Shown: positions 21,367 to 33,586, counted from the stretch's first letter. The stretch is DNA of 64,000 nucleotides from Anthoceros angustus (GCA_010909165.1 MU008180.1:619884-683883), one strand, 5' to 3'. Numbers and translations: made by a program. Notes: a model not told the origin generated them from the sequence alone.

Positions 21367-23108
21367 TTGCAGAGCTTGGAGAGGGCGATGGGACTGCAGG
21401 GAGGGGACCCGGATGCCGCACCCGCCCCAGCCACGCGCACAGCTTACGAATTGCTGATAGCAGCAGGGATCAAAGAGGAAGCGCAGGTACCAGATGAGGC
21501 CTTGGACGTGCTGGAAGGGCTGGCTCGGAACCTGAGTGACATCGAGCATGCTCACATGTTCCGCCTCCAGCCTCTGAAAGGAGCCATGACGAACCAGGTG
21601 TTCGAGTGTCGTTGGCGCCGAGATCATGTGGGGAAGCGGCCGAAGAAGGTGCTGGTGCGGGTTTACGGGGCCGGCTCCGACCTCTTCTTCAACCGGGAGG
21701 ATGAGGTGGCCACCTTCGAGCATATGTCTGCCCGGAGGCAAGGTCCTCTCTTGCTTGCGCGCTTTCCTAATGGACGTGTCGAGGAGTTTCTGTACGCTCG
21801 GGTGAGTACGGATTTGGTTTCAGCAATTTGGCTTCATTCACAGCATTTCAGGAGCAAGGGCGGTTGCACTGAACCGTGTCATTGCCTGGAACCAGACTCT
21901 TGCGGCGGAGGATTTGAGGGATGCTGGCGTGTCTGCGCGGATTGCCGCCAAGCTGAGTGAATTCCACAGCCTGGACATTCCGCGCCCCAAAGTTCCCCTC
22001 CTCTGGGACCGCCTAAGGTCGTGCCCAGCTCTTGTAACTTGTCTCGGCTCGGTTTATGTTCGGCGCTACAAGTTGCCTTGTTCCCGTGTGCAGGAGCTGG
22101 TTGCACTCGGCTCTGGAGCTTGCCACGGAGCGCCAAATTCAGGAGTTCAGGTTGCGAAGCCTAGGTCCAGAAATTGATGCCCTAAAGTTGTGGCTGTCCA
22201 AGCTGCCTGGGCCCGTAGGCTTCTGTCATAACGATCTCCAGTATGGCAACATTATGATGAATGAGGAGGAAGAGTCTGTTACTATCATAGTAAGCCCGCC
22301 ACGCCCTCTACTCTGTGCTCCAATCCTTGCTTACACTATCTGCATATTCTCCAACACTTGTGGCAGGATTATGAGTACTCTGGCTATAACCCTGTAGCCT
22401 TTGATATTGCAAACCACTTCTGTGAGATGGCTGCAAATTACCACACCGACACCCCGCATCGGCTAGACTTCTCCAAGTATCCAGGTTCCTTCTTCTCCTT
22501 GCTTCCTCTCCCACACCTGCGCTTCCCTCTTGCCGATGCTCACCATTCGAAGTACCAGCAGATTTTCAGGAACGATGCAGGTTTGTCAGACACTACTTGC
22601 AAGCTTCCCAAGACCCTGGTATGCAACCCTTTCTTTGTGGTTTCGAGCAGTTTGATCTTGCACAGGGTAAAGCTATCTGTAACATTGTGATTGACAGCTT
22701 GAAAGCACTTGCAACGACAGGTGCTGTTGTGAGTGACTCAGAAGTCGAGTCCTTCACAGCGGACACGGAATTTTACTGTCTTGTCAGTCACCTGCAATGG
22801 GGTCTTTGGGGCATCATCTCAGTAAGTGCGCACATGTGCTGTTCATCAGTCAAGTCGTTCCAAGGAGTTGGAGAGAGTCCAAGTCTGACTGGGTCTCTTG
22901 TATTGTAGTACCTTTCTGTCCCGGTGTCGAACCGGCTAACAAGTGGGCCTTGCTCCAGGCCAGCAAATCAGATATTGATTTCGACTTCGAAGAATACGCC
23001 CGGCAGAGACTTAACCGCTACTCTGAGCTGAAGGGCAAGGTCCTGGAAGGAGCCGTGCGAAGCGACGAAGACCTTGCCCTGGAGTTCCGCTCGAAGCTGT
23101 CCCGCTGA
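21367..23108 (+). CDS. Choline/ethanolamine kinase
   Basis: It phosphorylates choline or ethanolamine with ATP, the first step of the CDP-choline (Kennedy) route, in the cytosol. Exon 1 ends at 21801, exon 2 is 21896-22017, exon 3 is 22094-22289, exon 4 starts at 22367, and further exons run to the stop at 23106-23108. The Brenner-type catalytic loop is clear: [12 protein letters not shown] (near 22225). The following exon carries the second motif [18 protein letters not shown] (22367-22420), whose Asp binds Mg, then [16 protein letters not shown]. The C-terminal blocks [14 protein letters not shown] and [16 protein letters not shown] complete the family pattern. The N-terminal part holds [10 protein letters not shown] and [15 protein letters not shown], the ATP-binding lobe. 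Starts at 21367 and 21388 are both possible. Choline versus ethanolamine preference cannot be decided from the sequence. Confidence 0.93.
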
Positions 23109-23899
23109 TGGGAACGGCCTCGCTGATGAAGAAGGATCCCATCCCCTGTCACACTCTGAGCGAGGGTGCGGACTGTACAATACACGAAGGTGCGTTAAAC
23201 ATGGGTAGATAGGTAGGATAGCCATTTAAATAGCTAGGTCTTCGAAGGGGTCATGTTTGAGGGGCCGATTCGACTGATTGATTGGGGTACTACAACTATA
23301 TGTTATACATAGGTGGTATCGGCATAACAGACTTTGTTCGGTATGGGAAAGTTTATATTGAATCAAGTCATAATTGTAACGGTAGTTGTCGGGCAGTCGG
23401 GAATGTTTTCTTTCCACTTGTGTGATGCTCGTGGGAGTAGGAGGGAGGAGTGGTGGGAGCGAGCATAAAGGGTGATAATAAGTTGAGTTGTGTCTTGCAC
23501 GTTCACGTTCAACGCTGTCGCTGCGGCGGGCAGCAGATCCGATCCGGCCAAGGCCAATTCCTGGACACAGCGGCCTTCCCTGCGCTTGCTCTATTGCTCT
23601 ACCGCGTGAGCGCGTTGCATCACGATCGACATGGGATCGCGTGATTGGGAGTGTCCTCGGGCGGCATTGGCCAGCTGACAACCGGCAGGTGCGCAGATCC
23701 GCCTTTCTTCCGCCTCCACGGCCAGACTCCGCCCGCCCACCAACCTGACATCCGCGGCAGGTGGGTGCTTTGCTTTCCATGTCCGATCCCGCGCAGAGAT
23801 TGTGGAGGTGGCGATGTTGGCTGATTCATTGACTGAGCGACTTCCCTGCCTTGTTGGTGTTGGTGTTGGTGTTGCTGTGTGCCCGCAGCTTGGGTGGCC
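23109..23899. other. Spacer; 5' region of the guanylate kinase gene
   Basis: No separate gene is seen. A CCCGCAG acceptor-like site at 23881-23887, just before the kinase ATG, suggests a 5' UTR intron or an upstream coding exon here. Confidence 0.45.
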
Positions 23900-25001
23900 A
23901 TGGCTGTCCTGGAAGCAGCCTGCCAGGCCCCGGTGGTGGAAAGCCTGGAGAAGGCGGATGCGGAGAAAGTACTCCTGGCCGGCTCATTGCAGGGGGGGAG
24001 GGAGAAGGCGGCCGCCACGTCTGTGGTGATCTGCGGGCCCTCGGGCGTGGGCAAGGGCACGCTCATCAACAAGCTGATGAAGGAATTTCCGGAAAGCTTC
24101 GGATTTGCGGTCAGTCACACCACCAGGATGCCCAGGCAGGGGGAGAAGGACTCGGTGCACTACCATTTCACCACGCGCAGCGTGATGGAGGCAGACATTC
24201 GGGAGGCCAGGTTTCTTGAGTCCGCGGACGTGCACGGCAACCTCTATGGCACCAGCATCGCGGCGGTTGACGCTGTGGCGCGCGCGGGCAAGGTAGGACG
24301 GGTGCTGGTTTGGGACCTTGTGTCGGTCCTGGGCCTTGGCGTCTTGCCAACCGGACTTGTCTGTGTGGTGCTGCAGAGATGCCTGCTGGACATCGATGTC
24401 CAGGGAGCGCAGCAGGTGAAGAAGAGCCAGGTTGGGCCCAGCTCTCTGTTCATCTTCGTGGCTCCTCCCTCGTTCCAAGAGCTGGAGAGGCGATTGCGGG
24501 GGAGGTGAGTTGCTGCGTTGCTTTTTTGGTTTCTTGTTGTTGTTGGTGGAGCATCCGTTACTTAGCCTCCTCTGTCGCACGTCGCAGAGGGACCGAGAAA
24601 GAGGAACAGATTCAGAAGAGGCTCAAGAATGCCAAGGCTGAGCTGGAGCAAGGGAAGAACGCTTCCCTCTTCGATCATGTCCTAGTTAACGATAACATTG
24701 AGGAAGCCTACAGCTCGCTAAAGGTGTGCAACGTTCTTCTCCTCTTGTGCCTTTGTTTCTGTGTGCCACCAGACCGGGGGGTCACTTTTATCTCCTGCAA
24801 CCTAATTTGTGTCATGCACGGTTGCAGAGGATTCTTGGGTTCGAAAGCATTCCTGCCGCTGCCCCTGCCCCTGCCCCTGCCCCTGCCCCTTTTGCATACC
24901 AGAATGGTTCATCATGTGAAAATGGCTCGGCCCATGAGAAGGATGCAGCCCATCAAAATGGCGCAGTCCATGCACACGGCTCAGCCCACGACAATCTGTG
25001 A
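23900..25001 (+). CDS. Guanylate kinase with Pro/Ala and Asn-Gly-rich C-terminal tail
   Basis: It converts GMP and ATP to GDP and ADP. The exons are 23900-24292, 24377-24504, 24588-24723 and 24828-25001. The P-loop [11 protein letters not shown] is at about residues 49-59, followed by the GMP-binding [46 protein letters not shown], the lid region [15 protein letters not shown], and the closing [14 protein letters not shown]. All key guanylate kinase motifs are intact. The last exon is atypical: after ILGFESI comes an Ala-Pro repeat, then a low-complexity tail with recurrent NGS, NGA and HG units. The first intron (84 nt) has no stop and is a multiple of three. A plastid or mitochondrial presequence could be added by an upstream exon, so location is undecided. 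ATGs at 23879 and 23900 are in the same frame. Confidence 0.93.
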
Positions 25002-26016
25002 ATGGCTTTGTGCTGACTGTCGTTTTATGGGCCAGGTGCTCATGCTGAATGCCTGCTAGCAGCTCTCCCCAGTAGAATAGCTCTTAGTAGTATAGTAAGG
25101 TAAGCTGTGCCAGTGCCAGTTCGTGGTGACAGTCATGCTCCACGATGTGTAGCTCCTAGCCAATTCAATTCTTGGAACCACGAATGACGAGCCTGGAGTC
25201 CAGAATGGGACGTAGAAGGGCTGTCTTCGTCGGTTCTGTGATGCCTACCACATTTTGTGGATACGGACCCGGTCCCGGTGAAGGAAAGGTGGTTCATACT
25301 CAGTCGGAAGGATGTACAGTCTTTCATTCCTAGATCTGGAAGCCTGTCTTTGACCTGACTTATGGTGTGACACTCACTCACACTGCTTGCTTGTTGCGAG
25401 CAAAGGAGACCAAGTGCGACAGCTCTTCTGGACAAATCTAGCGTGTGTCGGCAGGAAGCTGATCCCACTTCAATTGGGTTGTGCTGTGGTCTGCCGAATC
25501 CTGGGCGAAGCAGTGCGTGGTCCATGAAGTCTCCTTCCATGTCTTTCAACTGCTTGAGGGGTCATGGTCTATGGGTCATGGTCCGTAGATGAGACACGCT
25601 TCTCAATGAGGGGCAGGTGGCCGTGCGGTGAGCATCACAAGATACATACATACTACACAGTAGGCGTGGTCAAACACGAGGGCTGTGTGTGAGAGACTAC
25701 GGCAGCAAACCACGACCACTATGGTGACGTTGTGACACGACTGTTTTCACTTACCGTCTGCTCAAGATACGGCCGGCATGACCGCCTGCCATCCCCAGTT
25801 AAGGCTTTACTGTGATGGATTGTGCAGCCTCGGCCTTCACGAGCCGGCGGCCAAGTGTCCATTGCCTTGTACAGTACGTACGCTGGATATGAGCGCTGCC
25901 GTGCAGCATTTTGAATTTTCGCATTGCGCGGTCACAGAAAAGTCGAGCAGCAGCAGCAGCCCAGCCCGCTTGCCGAATGCGGCAGCTTGTTCACAGTTTG
26001 TGAGGACTACCGAGAT
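25002..26016. other. Intergenic between guanylate kinase and the SDR gene
   Basis: No gene is supported; a minus-strand frame at 25133-25549 has no recognisable domain. The end probably holds the promoter of the SDR gene. Confidence 0.45.
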
Positions 26017-27465
26017 ATGCCTGGGGCTCTTGCCTACCTCTTGGGAACGCCAGGTCCTAGCGGCTTCGGCTCCAAAACAACGTCCCTGGAAGTGACGGCC
26101 AACCTCAACCTCAAGAACAGAACTGCGATCGTGACCGGTAACCATCTGGATTCCGTATGCTCCCAGTGCAGAGTAGCTGAGAAGAGCGCGTGTCTGCTTA
26201 CTTCCTTGCTTCACTTCCTTGCCTTGCCGTTGCCCTTGGGACAACCATCGAAGGAAGCAGCAATGGAATCGGCAAAGAGGTTGCACGAGCACTCGCCTTC
26301 CGTGGCGCTCAGGTCATCATGGCAGTCAGAAACACCAGGCTGGGAGAGGAGGTGAAGAAGCAAATTCTGCAAGAGTACCCCCAAGCGCAGGTGGAGGTGC
26401 TAGGGCTGGATCTGGCATCGCTCTCCTCCATCCGGAAATTCGCCAAAAACCTCAAGTTCAGGAACCTGCCTCTCAACGTCCTCATGTGAGTGAGTCCCCG
26501 AAACTCAGCTACGCCCTTGCCTCTTTGCCTCTGCCTTCCTTTTCCTTGCCAAGCTGCTTTGCTCTTAGATCTTTTTGTTGCACCTTGGAGTTACAGCAAC
26601 AATGCAGCCAGCATCAGCAGCGACTACCAGCAGTCGGAAGACGGCATGGAACTGAGCTTCGCCACAAACCATACGGGTAATCCCTCTCACCACTCTTGAT
26701 CAAAATCATGGCATCATACCGCCGAGTGCGTTGCAGACGGCATTAGCGGAGCAGCAGCAGCAGTAGCCTCCTGACCTAGCCGGACCTGCAGGCCATTTCC
26801 TGCTCACAAACCTTCTGCTGGAGAACCTCATAGCCACGGCCAACCAGACCGGAGTGGAAGGCAGGATTGTGAACGTGACCGCATCCGCTCACGCTCATTC
26901 CAAGAACATCTACCTCGACTCCATCAACGACCCCCGGAGGTGACTAACTGCACCCCTCCAGCATTTCAGTTCCTCCCTACTTGCCACTTGCCATACAGAT
27001 GGTCACCTCTTCCATGACATCGTGTGTGTGATGCAAAATGCAACATGATGCAGCTTCTCGTCGTACCGCTGCTACACGGATTCCAAGCTGGCCAACATCC
27101 TGCACATGGTGGAGCTGAACCGCAGGCTCATGGAGAAGGGCGCCAAGGTGACAGTGAACTGCGTGCACCCGGGGCTGGTGAAGACAAACCTGTGCAAGAA
27201 AATGAACGTCCTGGCTCTGAAGCTGGCCCTGTCCGTGGGCAAGCAATTCCTCAAGTCCCCCCCGCAGGGCGCAGCCACCATCTGCTACGTGGCCGCGCAC
27301 CCGGACGTGAGCGGCATCTCCGGCAAGTATTGGGACGACTGCAATCAGGCGCTGCCGTCGCCCGAGGCCCAGGACGCGCAGCTGGCTTCCCGCCTCTGGA
27401 CGTTCAGCGAGCAGCACACCGCCTTCAGCCAGGACAGATACAAATTGTACAAAACTGGATGCTGA
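26017..27465 (+). CDS. Short-chain dehydrogenase/reductase, TIC32/retinol-dehydrogenase-like
   Basis: This is an NADP(H)-dependent classical SDR. The exons are 26017-26137, 26254-26485, 26597-26676, 26792-26939 and 27054-27465, and each junction restores the frame. The cofactor motif TGSSNGIG is completed across intron 1, followed by AQVIMAVRN (NADP-type Arg), LDLASLSSIRKF, the structural NNAA, then NHTGHFLLTNLLL, IVNVTASAHA with the catalytic Ser region, and the active-site pair YTDSK. HPGLVKTNL follows. The C-terminus (SGKYWDDCNQALPS, LWTFSEQ) matches the plant TIC32-like and WW-oxidoreductase-like group. TIC32 itself acts at the chloroplast inner envelope, but members of the group are numerous, so the substrate is unassigned. 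Catalytic residues are intact. Confidence 0.9.
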
Positions 27466-27877
27466 CGGAATCGCCGCTAATACAAATTTCTCTAACTGGA
27501 ATGCAAACCTTTTACACCACACACACCACTCTCCTGCCTATTCCGTGCATGGAATGGGGTGCGATGGATGGCAAGATTCCAAATTGCCATTCCAAATTTC
27601 CAATTACAGGCGTGGCGCCCCATGATTGCACCACCGCCGGCAACCACCTACCATCCATCAATGCTCCCGCCCCAGGCATCCATCAAGGATCCGTCCGGAC
27701 ATCTGTTGCCTGGTCCTCGCTTCCAGCGTTGCAAGAAGCGGACATTCCTGTTTGGGTTTTTTTCACCATCCCAGCTTCTTTGGCACTGTTGCCTTGTATC
27801 TGTGTCCTCCTTGTTCTTGGGGTCTGTGCTTTTCTTCCTCTTGTAGCCACTGGCCTGCGATCTGTGGTCCAGCCGTC
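27466..27877. other. Spacer between the SDR and the ERMP1-like gene
   Basis: No gene is recognised; it is probably the 3' UTR of the SDR and the promoter/5' UTR of the peptidase gene. Confidence 0.5.
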
Positions 27878-30800
27878 ATGAGAAGGCGGGGGACCAAGGA
27901 GGATGGGCCTCATGGCACACACCCAGAAGCGGAGGCAGAGGGAGAGGGAAATTCAGGCAAGCACGATGCTGCTGCCAGGTTGAAAAGGCAGGTGAAGGGT
28001 GCGCAGCTTTCTGCTGGCCGAGCTCCATCCTTTTATTCCTCTGTTGGGGGGCTTCTCTTCCTTGCACTGCTCTATGTGCCGGTTATTTATCTAGCGAAGA
28101 AGGCGATGTATCAAGAGCTGGTGACTCCCTTGCCGCAAAATGTCTCGTTAGACCGAATTTCCGAAGGCCGGACGATGGACCATGTCCACTACTTGGCCAC
28201 TGATATTGGCATCCGCCAGGTAGGCAGGCCTCGGCCTCGGCCTTGGGATTGTCATTGTCAGTTGTGTCGTCTACTTTGCTTCTTTCAGTTCTCAAATGTG
28301 TTGCTGCACCAAGGAAGGGAGCAAGGGCGTGTCAAAGGCAGCCAAATATTTAAGAGCACAATTGGAGGAATTGCAATCCAGAGCAAGCCCAGATGTTCGG
28401 TACGTGTGGATTCCTTTCTGGGATTTCCAGCTGGGACGACATCCTCTTTCCTGAGCTCAGATTATGACTTCTTGAGCAGGGTGGAGATCGATGAGCTTGT
28501 GGTCAGTGGCTCTTTCAACATGATATTCTTGCGGCACAGCATTTCTAATACGTACAGAGATCACTTCAACTTATTTATGAGGTTAGTGCAAAGGCTTTCA
28601 CAGAGGATTTCAGAGGACGCATGATGTCGATCGCTCGCTTATGGCCCAGGTTTTGACAGGGTGTCGTCAAAGGAGCACAGCGAAGACGCTCCCTCTGTGC
28701 TGGTTAATGGTCACTTTGATGGGCCGCTAGGATCGCCAGCAGCTGCTGACTGTGCCACCTGTGTAGGTATGTCGCATTCTCTTAGAAGCCTTTGCTGCTT
28801 GCGTACGTGGATAACGAAACCAACAAAACTGCTGGCATCTGTTGTTAAGGGTTTCAGACTATGCCCATGTTCCCTTCTCGATGTGTAAAACAGGTTCCAT
28901 GTTAGAGGTCGCTCGCTACATCATTGATACCAATTGGGTGCCACCAGCGCCAATCATCTTTCTCTTCAATGGGGCAGAAGAGGTCTACATGTTGGTTAGT
29001 ACCGCATCAAACACATTAGCCTTTCACTTCTCTATGGAGGTTTGAAGATTTGGTCTCTAGGCTTGTTATAGTGACACATTGTGGCATTCTGAGCTCCTTT
29101 CCGTGCTGTGGCATATGTCCTTGTCAGGCTGCCCATGGATTTGTGCAGAACTACAAGCTGTGGGCATCTATTGGTGCTGTTATAAATGTCGAGGCCTCTG
29201 GTGCCAGTGGTCCTGGTAATGCTCATACATCACTCGCCACCATTCCTGCTTACATTGTTCGATTTTGTCTTCTGTTTCACAAAGATGTGACTGTGGCTCA
29301 GCGTTTTCTGTAAACTCTGTAATCACGCAAGCCTGAAGTCTGTGGCAGATCTTGTGGTTCAGTCTGGCCCTGGAGCGTGGCCCTCACGTGTTTATGCTGA
29401 GTCTGCTGTCTTCCCTATGGCAAACTCAGCTGCACAGGTTGGTATCTCGCATCTGGTGCAGGCTGCTATGAGTTGTTCCTTACTGAAGGCTGTGTGGTGT
29501 CAGGCCCTTGCAATACAGTGGGGATTAGCTTGTGTAAGGCTTTGATTTTTATTTGCAGATTGATTTTGCAGTTTAATGAAGGCACACTCTTTGTGTTTCA
29601 TGCAGGATGTCTTTCCTCTTATTCCTGGAGATACTGATTTCAGAATGTTTTCTCAAGACTTTGGAGACGTTCCTGGACTGGATATTATTTTTGTCTTGGA
29701 GGGATATGTTTATCATACTGGTTATGATACACCAGACAGGATTGTGTACGTGTTGAGTCTGAAGCATTGATTCCTTTCAAGGTTCAGGGGTTTGGCAAGT
29801 AACACGCTGAAATGATATTGGAACACACAGGCCAGGGAGCCTGCAAGCACGAGGAGAGAATCTATTTGCTCTGCTAAAAGGTTTTACCACTGCCCCAGAG
29901 CTTATGGGGGCTGCAGAGAGGGCCACCATCAAGGATGTATGGGCTGTTGAGACGCGTCCTGTCTACTTCGATGTGTTTGGACGTTTTATGGTAAAGCAAT
30001 GGTGCTTTTCATGGTTCCCTAGGAGGAGATTTCACAATCTACTTGTTGGTGCAATCATTCAGTTCTTTATTGGCTAACAAAGACAATCCTTACTTGTGTA
30101 GATCTATTACCCATATAAGGTGGCAGTTGTACTGCATCTGGTGCCTTTGATGGTTGTGCTTGCTGTCATCGTCTTCACAACCATAGATGAGCTTCCTGCA
30201 GTCTCTCAGCGGTTAGGATACATTTGGCAAGGTATGCTGCAGGCCATGAGCCTCTGAGCCTCTCAGGTGCAATCTTCAATTCAGTGGAATGTCTTTTGCT
30301 AATAAAGTTTGTATCTCTGTGCAGGAGTCGTCTTGCACGTCTCAGGGGCGGTTCTTGCTGTGATTTTGCCGGTGGGACTGGCGATAGCACGGTTGTCTAC
30401 ATCTAGCAGAGCAATGACATGGTAATGACCCTCTCTCTTGTTTGTGTCTGTGATTTTGGACCTGACATAAACAGACTGCAGTTGCCAAGTTGCTTTCAGC
30501 TGGTCACATTAGATGATGGCTTCAGAGCAGTAGGTGTCTGAAATCCGTCGTGCAATCGAAGTTTGGAGATTCACCCAGTGGTACTTGCAAGATTTCAGGT
30601 TTGCACAGCCATGGATGGCGATTCTTATGTTTGGACCCATATCTATCGCTGGTCTGTTGATTCCAAAGGCTGCACTGAATGCAGGGATTAGAAAACCAAC
30701 CATTGGGCAGGTTCAAACATCTACCTGCTATTCATGAGATTGTTGTATTTCATTCGTCCATCCCCTTTTCATCTCTCTGCTTTTTCACACCTCATTTGAC

Positions 30801-32981
30801 AAACGAATCCAGGAGGCACTGAATTGGTCGAACCACTGGGCTGCAGTGGGAGTCAATGCGCTTGTGGCAGCTGTGGGTTCCTGTCCTTATTGAATCCTCG
30901 TTTAATTTATTTATTTCTTGATATTTCACAGTGAAAACCTGCATTTAGCATCTTGAATTTGAAGTTTCCAAGCTACAGAAGCATTCAAACCTCCATTGAC
31001 AGCATTTTGTGGAGCAGGTGTTCACTCTACAGGGACTTGGGAGTGGATTCTTGCCATTTTGGTGGGCTGCTTTTATGATCCCAGCTCTTGCACTCTTCCG
31101 GAAGTTCCAGCGTTTGTTTGGTGAGCATTCTATTGTGTAAGTCTCAGCCTGGCTTCTATTGAAGTGATCATGAGTGTACTGCCGTGCAAGTCCCTGGTAT
31201 CTGATATTTTGCTCAATTTGTCAGGTCGATGTTGGGTTACATCGTTCCTGCAGCATTACCCACAGCATACTCTGTTCAGTTTGGTGGAGTGTTCATCATT
31301 TTCATTGCCGAGAAGATGGGCATGAGTGGCACCTTCCCAAAACCTTTTGGTATAGAAGATAGAGGGCCTAAACTCTCTTACAATGTTGTGTCCTTTTGGT
31401 TTGGAGCTCAAGTAATTTCGCATAAAACACTTTGATGTTTTACTGTAGGCATCTGGGTGGTGTTTGCAGGCTTCTATGTTGCAGACGTTATTCTTGCAAT
31501 AATAATTGGCACAATAATAGCCATCACCTTGGCACCTGTCATACCGATCGTAGGGAATTGGATTGCGAAACCTCACACGCTACGATTGCTGATATACATT
31601 AGCGTCGGAACTGCTGCTTTGTCGGGTGTGATGTTCCCTTACAGTGAACGGGCTCCAAAGCGTGTTGTTTTCCAACAAACTCTTCAGACTGAAGGTAAAT
31701 AAGTGGCTGAACTGAAGCAAAACGCCCGCATTTTGCTTCTGTTCTTTCATTTCATGCTTGTAGCTTACTTCCAAGGCTGCTTTTCTCTGCAGGGGCAGAG
31801 ATCATTCAGTCCACATACGATTTTGCAACAGTAGATCCGAATCCTATGTCATTTGTGTTTCTGCATTCTCCTAAAGTTGTCAGCAAACTTCAGCTCAATC
31901 TGCCCCTACCTGAGGAGAATGTGTACTTCGCGGACCCTGTTTCGTGGACGGTATGTTCCAAACTCCAAAACAGCACTTGTTGATTAGTGATAGCAGGTCA
32001 CTGGTCCTTGGTCCCGGCCTGAAGATTTCGATGTCCTCTGTACTGCAGGCATTGTTTCCCATATCAACGCTCTTCAATCGGGGCCCAAGGGTTTTGGCAC
32101 CAGTGGGAATACATGGAAGCCAAGGGAGAGCAGTTCCACAAATTCATGTCTTACGAGTTGAAAATGGCAGTGGACCTGGGGGCAGAAGGGTCCACATGGA
32201 GCTCGATTTAGGGTATGTTCTTTGATCTTGTTTGACACCGGTGGCCCTCCCTAGTACCACACGTAGCTTCAGAGTATGGCATATTCACTAAGCGCGGACG
32301 ATGGATGTCTGTCTGTATGCAGATCTTTGGAAGAGGTTTGGTCGACAGTTATGAACGTGACTGGGCCTCTTAGTACTTGGTCATTTGCAGATGGACATCT
32401 ACCTGGTAATTTGGACCCTGCTGTTGTATTCGATTGTTTTTACATTCTGTAGTCAAGATCTGACCTTTTTCCGACTGGTGCAGTGCCCGAATCCATCTTC
32501 GAAGGTCCTCCATCTTTTATGTGTCGTTTGACTGGTCGCAGAGCAAATGAAAATTGGCGATTCTGGTTTGAAGTAAGCTTGCTTCCTTGCTTCCTTGCTT
32601 CCTTGCTTCCTTGCTTCCTTGCTTCCTTGCTTCCTTGCTTCCTTGCTTCCTTGCTTCCTTGCTTCCTTGCTTCCTTGCTTCCTTGTTTCCTTGTTTCCTT
32701 GCTTCCTTGTTTCCTTGCTTCCTTGCTTCCTCGCTTCCTTGCTTCTTTCCTGCCTTGCTTCCTTGCTACTTTCCTTCCTTCCGTTTGAGAAGGCGCCTTG
32801 CCTGCCCTGCGGAAAATTTAATGCTCGATATCTCCAGACCAACGGGACGGAACCCCTACGCATCGAGCTTGGCGTGCTTGATCAGAAACTGGACCCAGAA
32901 GCTGAAGCCCTTGTACATCTCTTCCCTCCTTGGGCTGCAGTTACTGCGGGCACATCTTACGTTTCCTCTTACGTAGTTTAA
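27878..32981 (+). CDS. Endoplasmic reticulum M28 metallopeptidase, ERMP1-like, multi-exon
   Basis: This is a zinc aminopeptidase of family M28 anchored in the ER membrane. The ATG at 27878 opens a basic cytosolic tail, then one TM (LLFLALLYVPVIYL). The peptidase domain is spread over many short exons: zinc ligand in LVNGHFDGPLGS (His 28712-28714), Asp in AAADC (28748-28750), Glu-Glu in FNGAEEVYM (28977-28982), INVEASGASGP, then PGDTDFRMF and YVYHTGYDT (His 29714-29716). The C-terminal half carries at least seven hydrophobic helices (for example VAVVLHLVPLMVVLAVIVF, GVVLHVSGAVLAVILPVG) and a lumenal tail ending LFPPWAAVTAGTSYV. The stop is at 32979-32981. Roughly 18-20 exons are implied. The intron at about 32575-32791 is almost entirely a pyrimidine microsatellite. 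All M28 ligands are present. Its substrate is unknown; animal ERMP1 is tied to ovarian follicle development and ER homeostasis. Confidence 0.92.
32578..32735 (+). repeat. CTTCCTTG microsatellite inside an ERMP1-like intron
   Basis: The 8-base unit CTTCCTTG is repeated about 19-20 times with a few single-base changes. It starts a few bases after the 5' splice site (GAA|GTAAGC). A degenerate CTTCCTTGC/CTTTCC tail extends to about 32781. Confidence 0.95.
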
Positions 32982-33375
32982 TTACTCACGTTGTAAGGCG
33001 GGTAAAGTCAAGAGAAATGATATTACCGTATCATTAATGGAAAATGGCACCCGAGTTCACTTGTACGTGTGGTTAAGGGAGCCCTAAGCGTTCCGCTGAT
33101 CTCAATGAACAGCTGCTTACTCATACCGAGAGTAAGACACATTACGTCCCCTCGGCAGGGGATAACAGAGGATAACAGACAGCGCAACTTGATGAGCCTT
33201 ACAAGGGAAGCACCTGATGCACGGATTCGATATGTGTTTTGACGATCAAAAAGGCCTGCATCAACACCATCCAAACGACGAGGGATGAGACCAAAACTTG
33301 CAAGGAGTAGAAAGACAGAGCAAGACAGACGCCCTTGGCACTAGCACCTCGTCTGCACACAAGGCATTGGCGCAC
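32982..33375. other. Convergent spacer
   Basis: It lies between the ends of the ERMP1-like gene (+) and the small membrane protein gene (-). No gene is seen in it. Confidence 0.5.
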
Positions 33376-33586
33376 CTACGTCTGCTTGGCGTAGGCTGAT
33401 GGAAGAGGTTGCCTTTTAGTCTTGAACATCATGTAGCCCACTGGTAACACCACACCCGCCATCATGATGACGGTCCCTAGCATGTAGCGGAAAGGGCCAG
33501 GTATCTCCACAGCCTCAAGGAGATGGCGGACCTGCCTCGTGCCAGACAGGAGTGCAAGAACACTGTTAAGCTCGGGAAGCGTCTAG
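33376..33586 (-). CDS. Small single-pass membrane protein, C-terminal exon(s)
   Basis: On the minus strand, after a CTAG acceptor at about 33587, a frame reads ELNSVLALLSGTRQ, RHLLEAVEIPGPFRYM, then one hydrophobic helix (LGTVIMMAGVVLPVGYMMF), a basic KTKRQ, and SAYAKQT with the stop at 33376-33378. The order (amphipathic segment, PGPFRYM, TM, short basic tail) looks like a conserved small plant membrane protein, but I cannot name it. A first exon must lie further right (33600-33900) and was not resolved. It is divergent from the PPR gene. Confidence 0.5.

Noticed and set aside
25133-25549. 138-codon minus-strand frame
   Set aside because: No similarity to known proteins and no splice or promoter context.
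32587-32981. Long open frames with repeated Leu-Pro-Cys-Phe units
   Set aside because: They are translations of the CTTCCTTG microsatellite in an intron; only the last part (about 32792-32981) is a true exon of the ERMP1-like gene.
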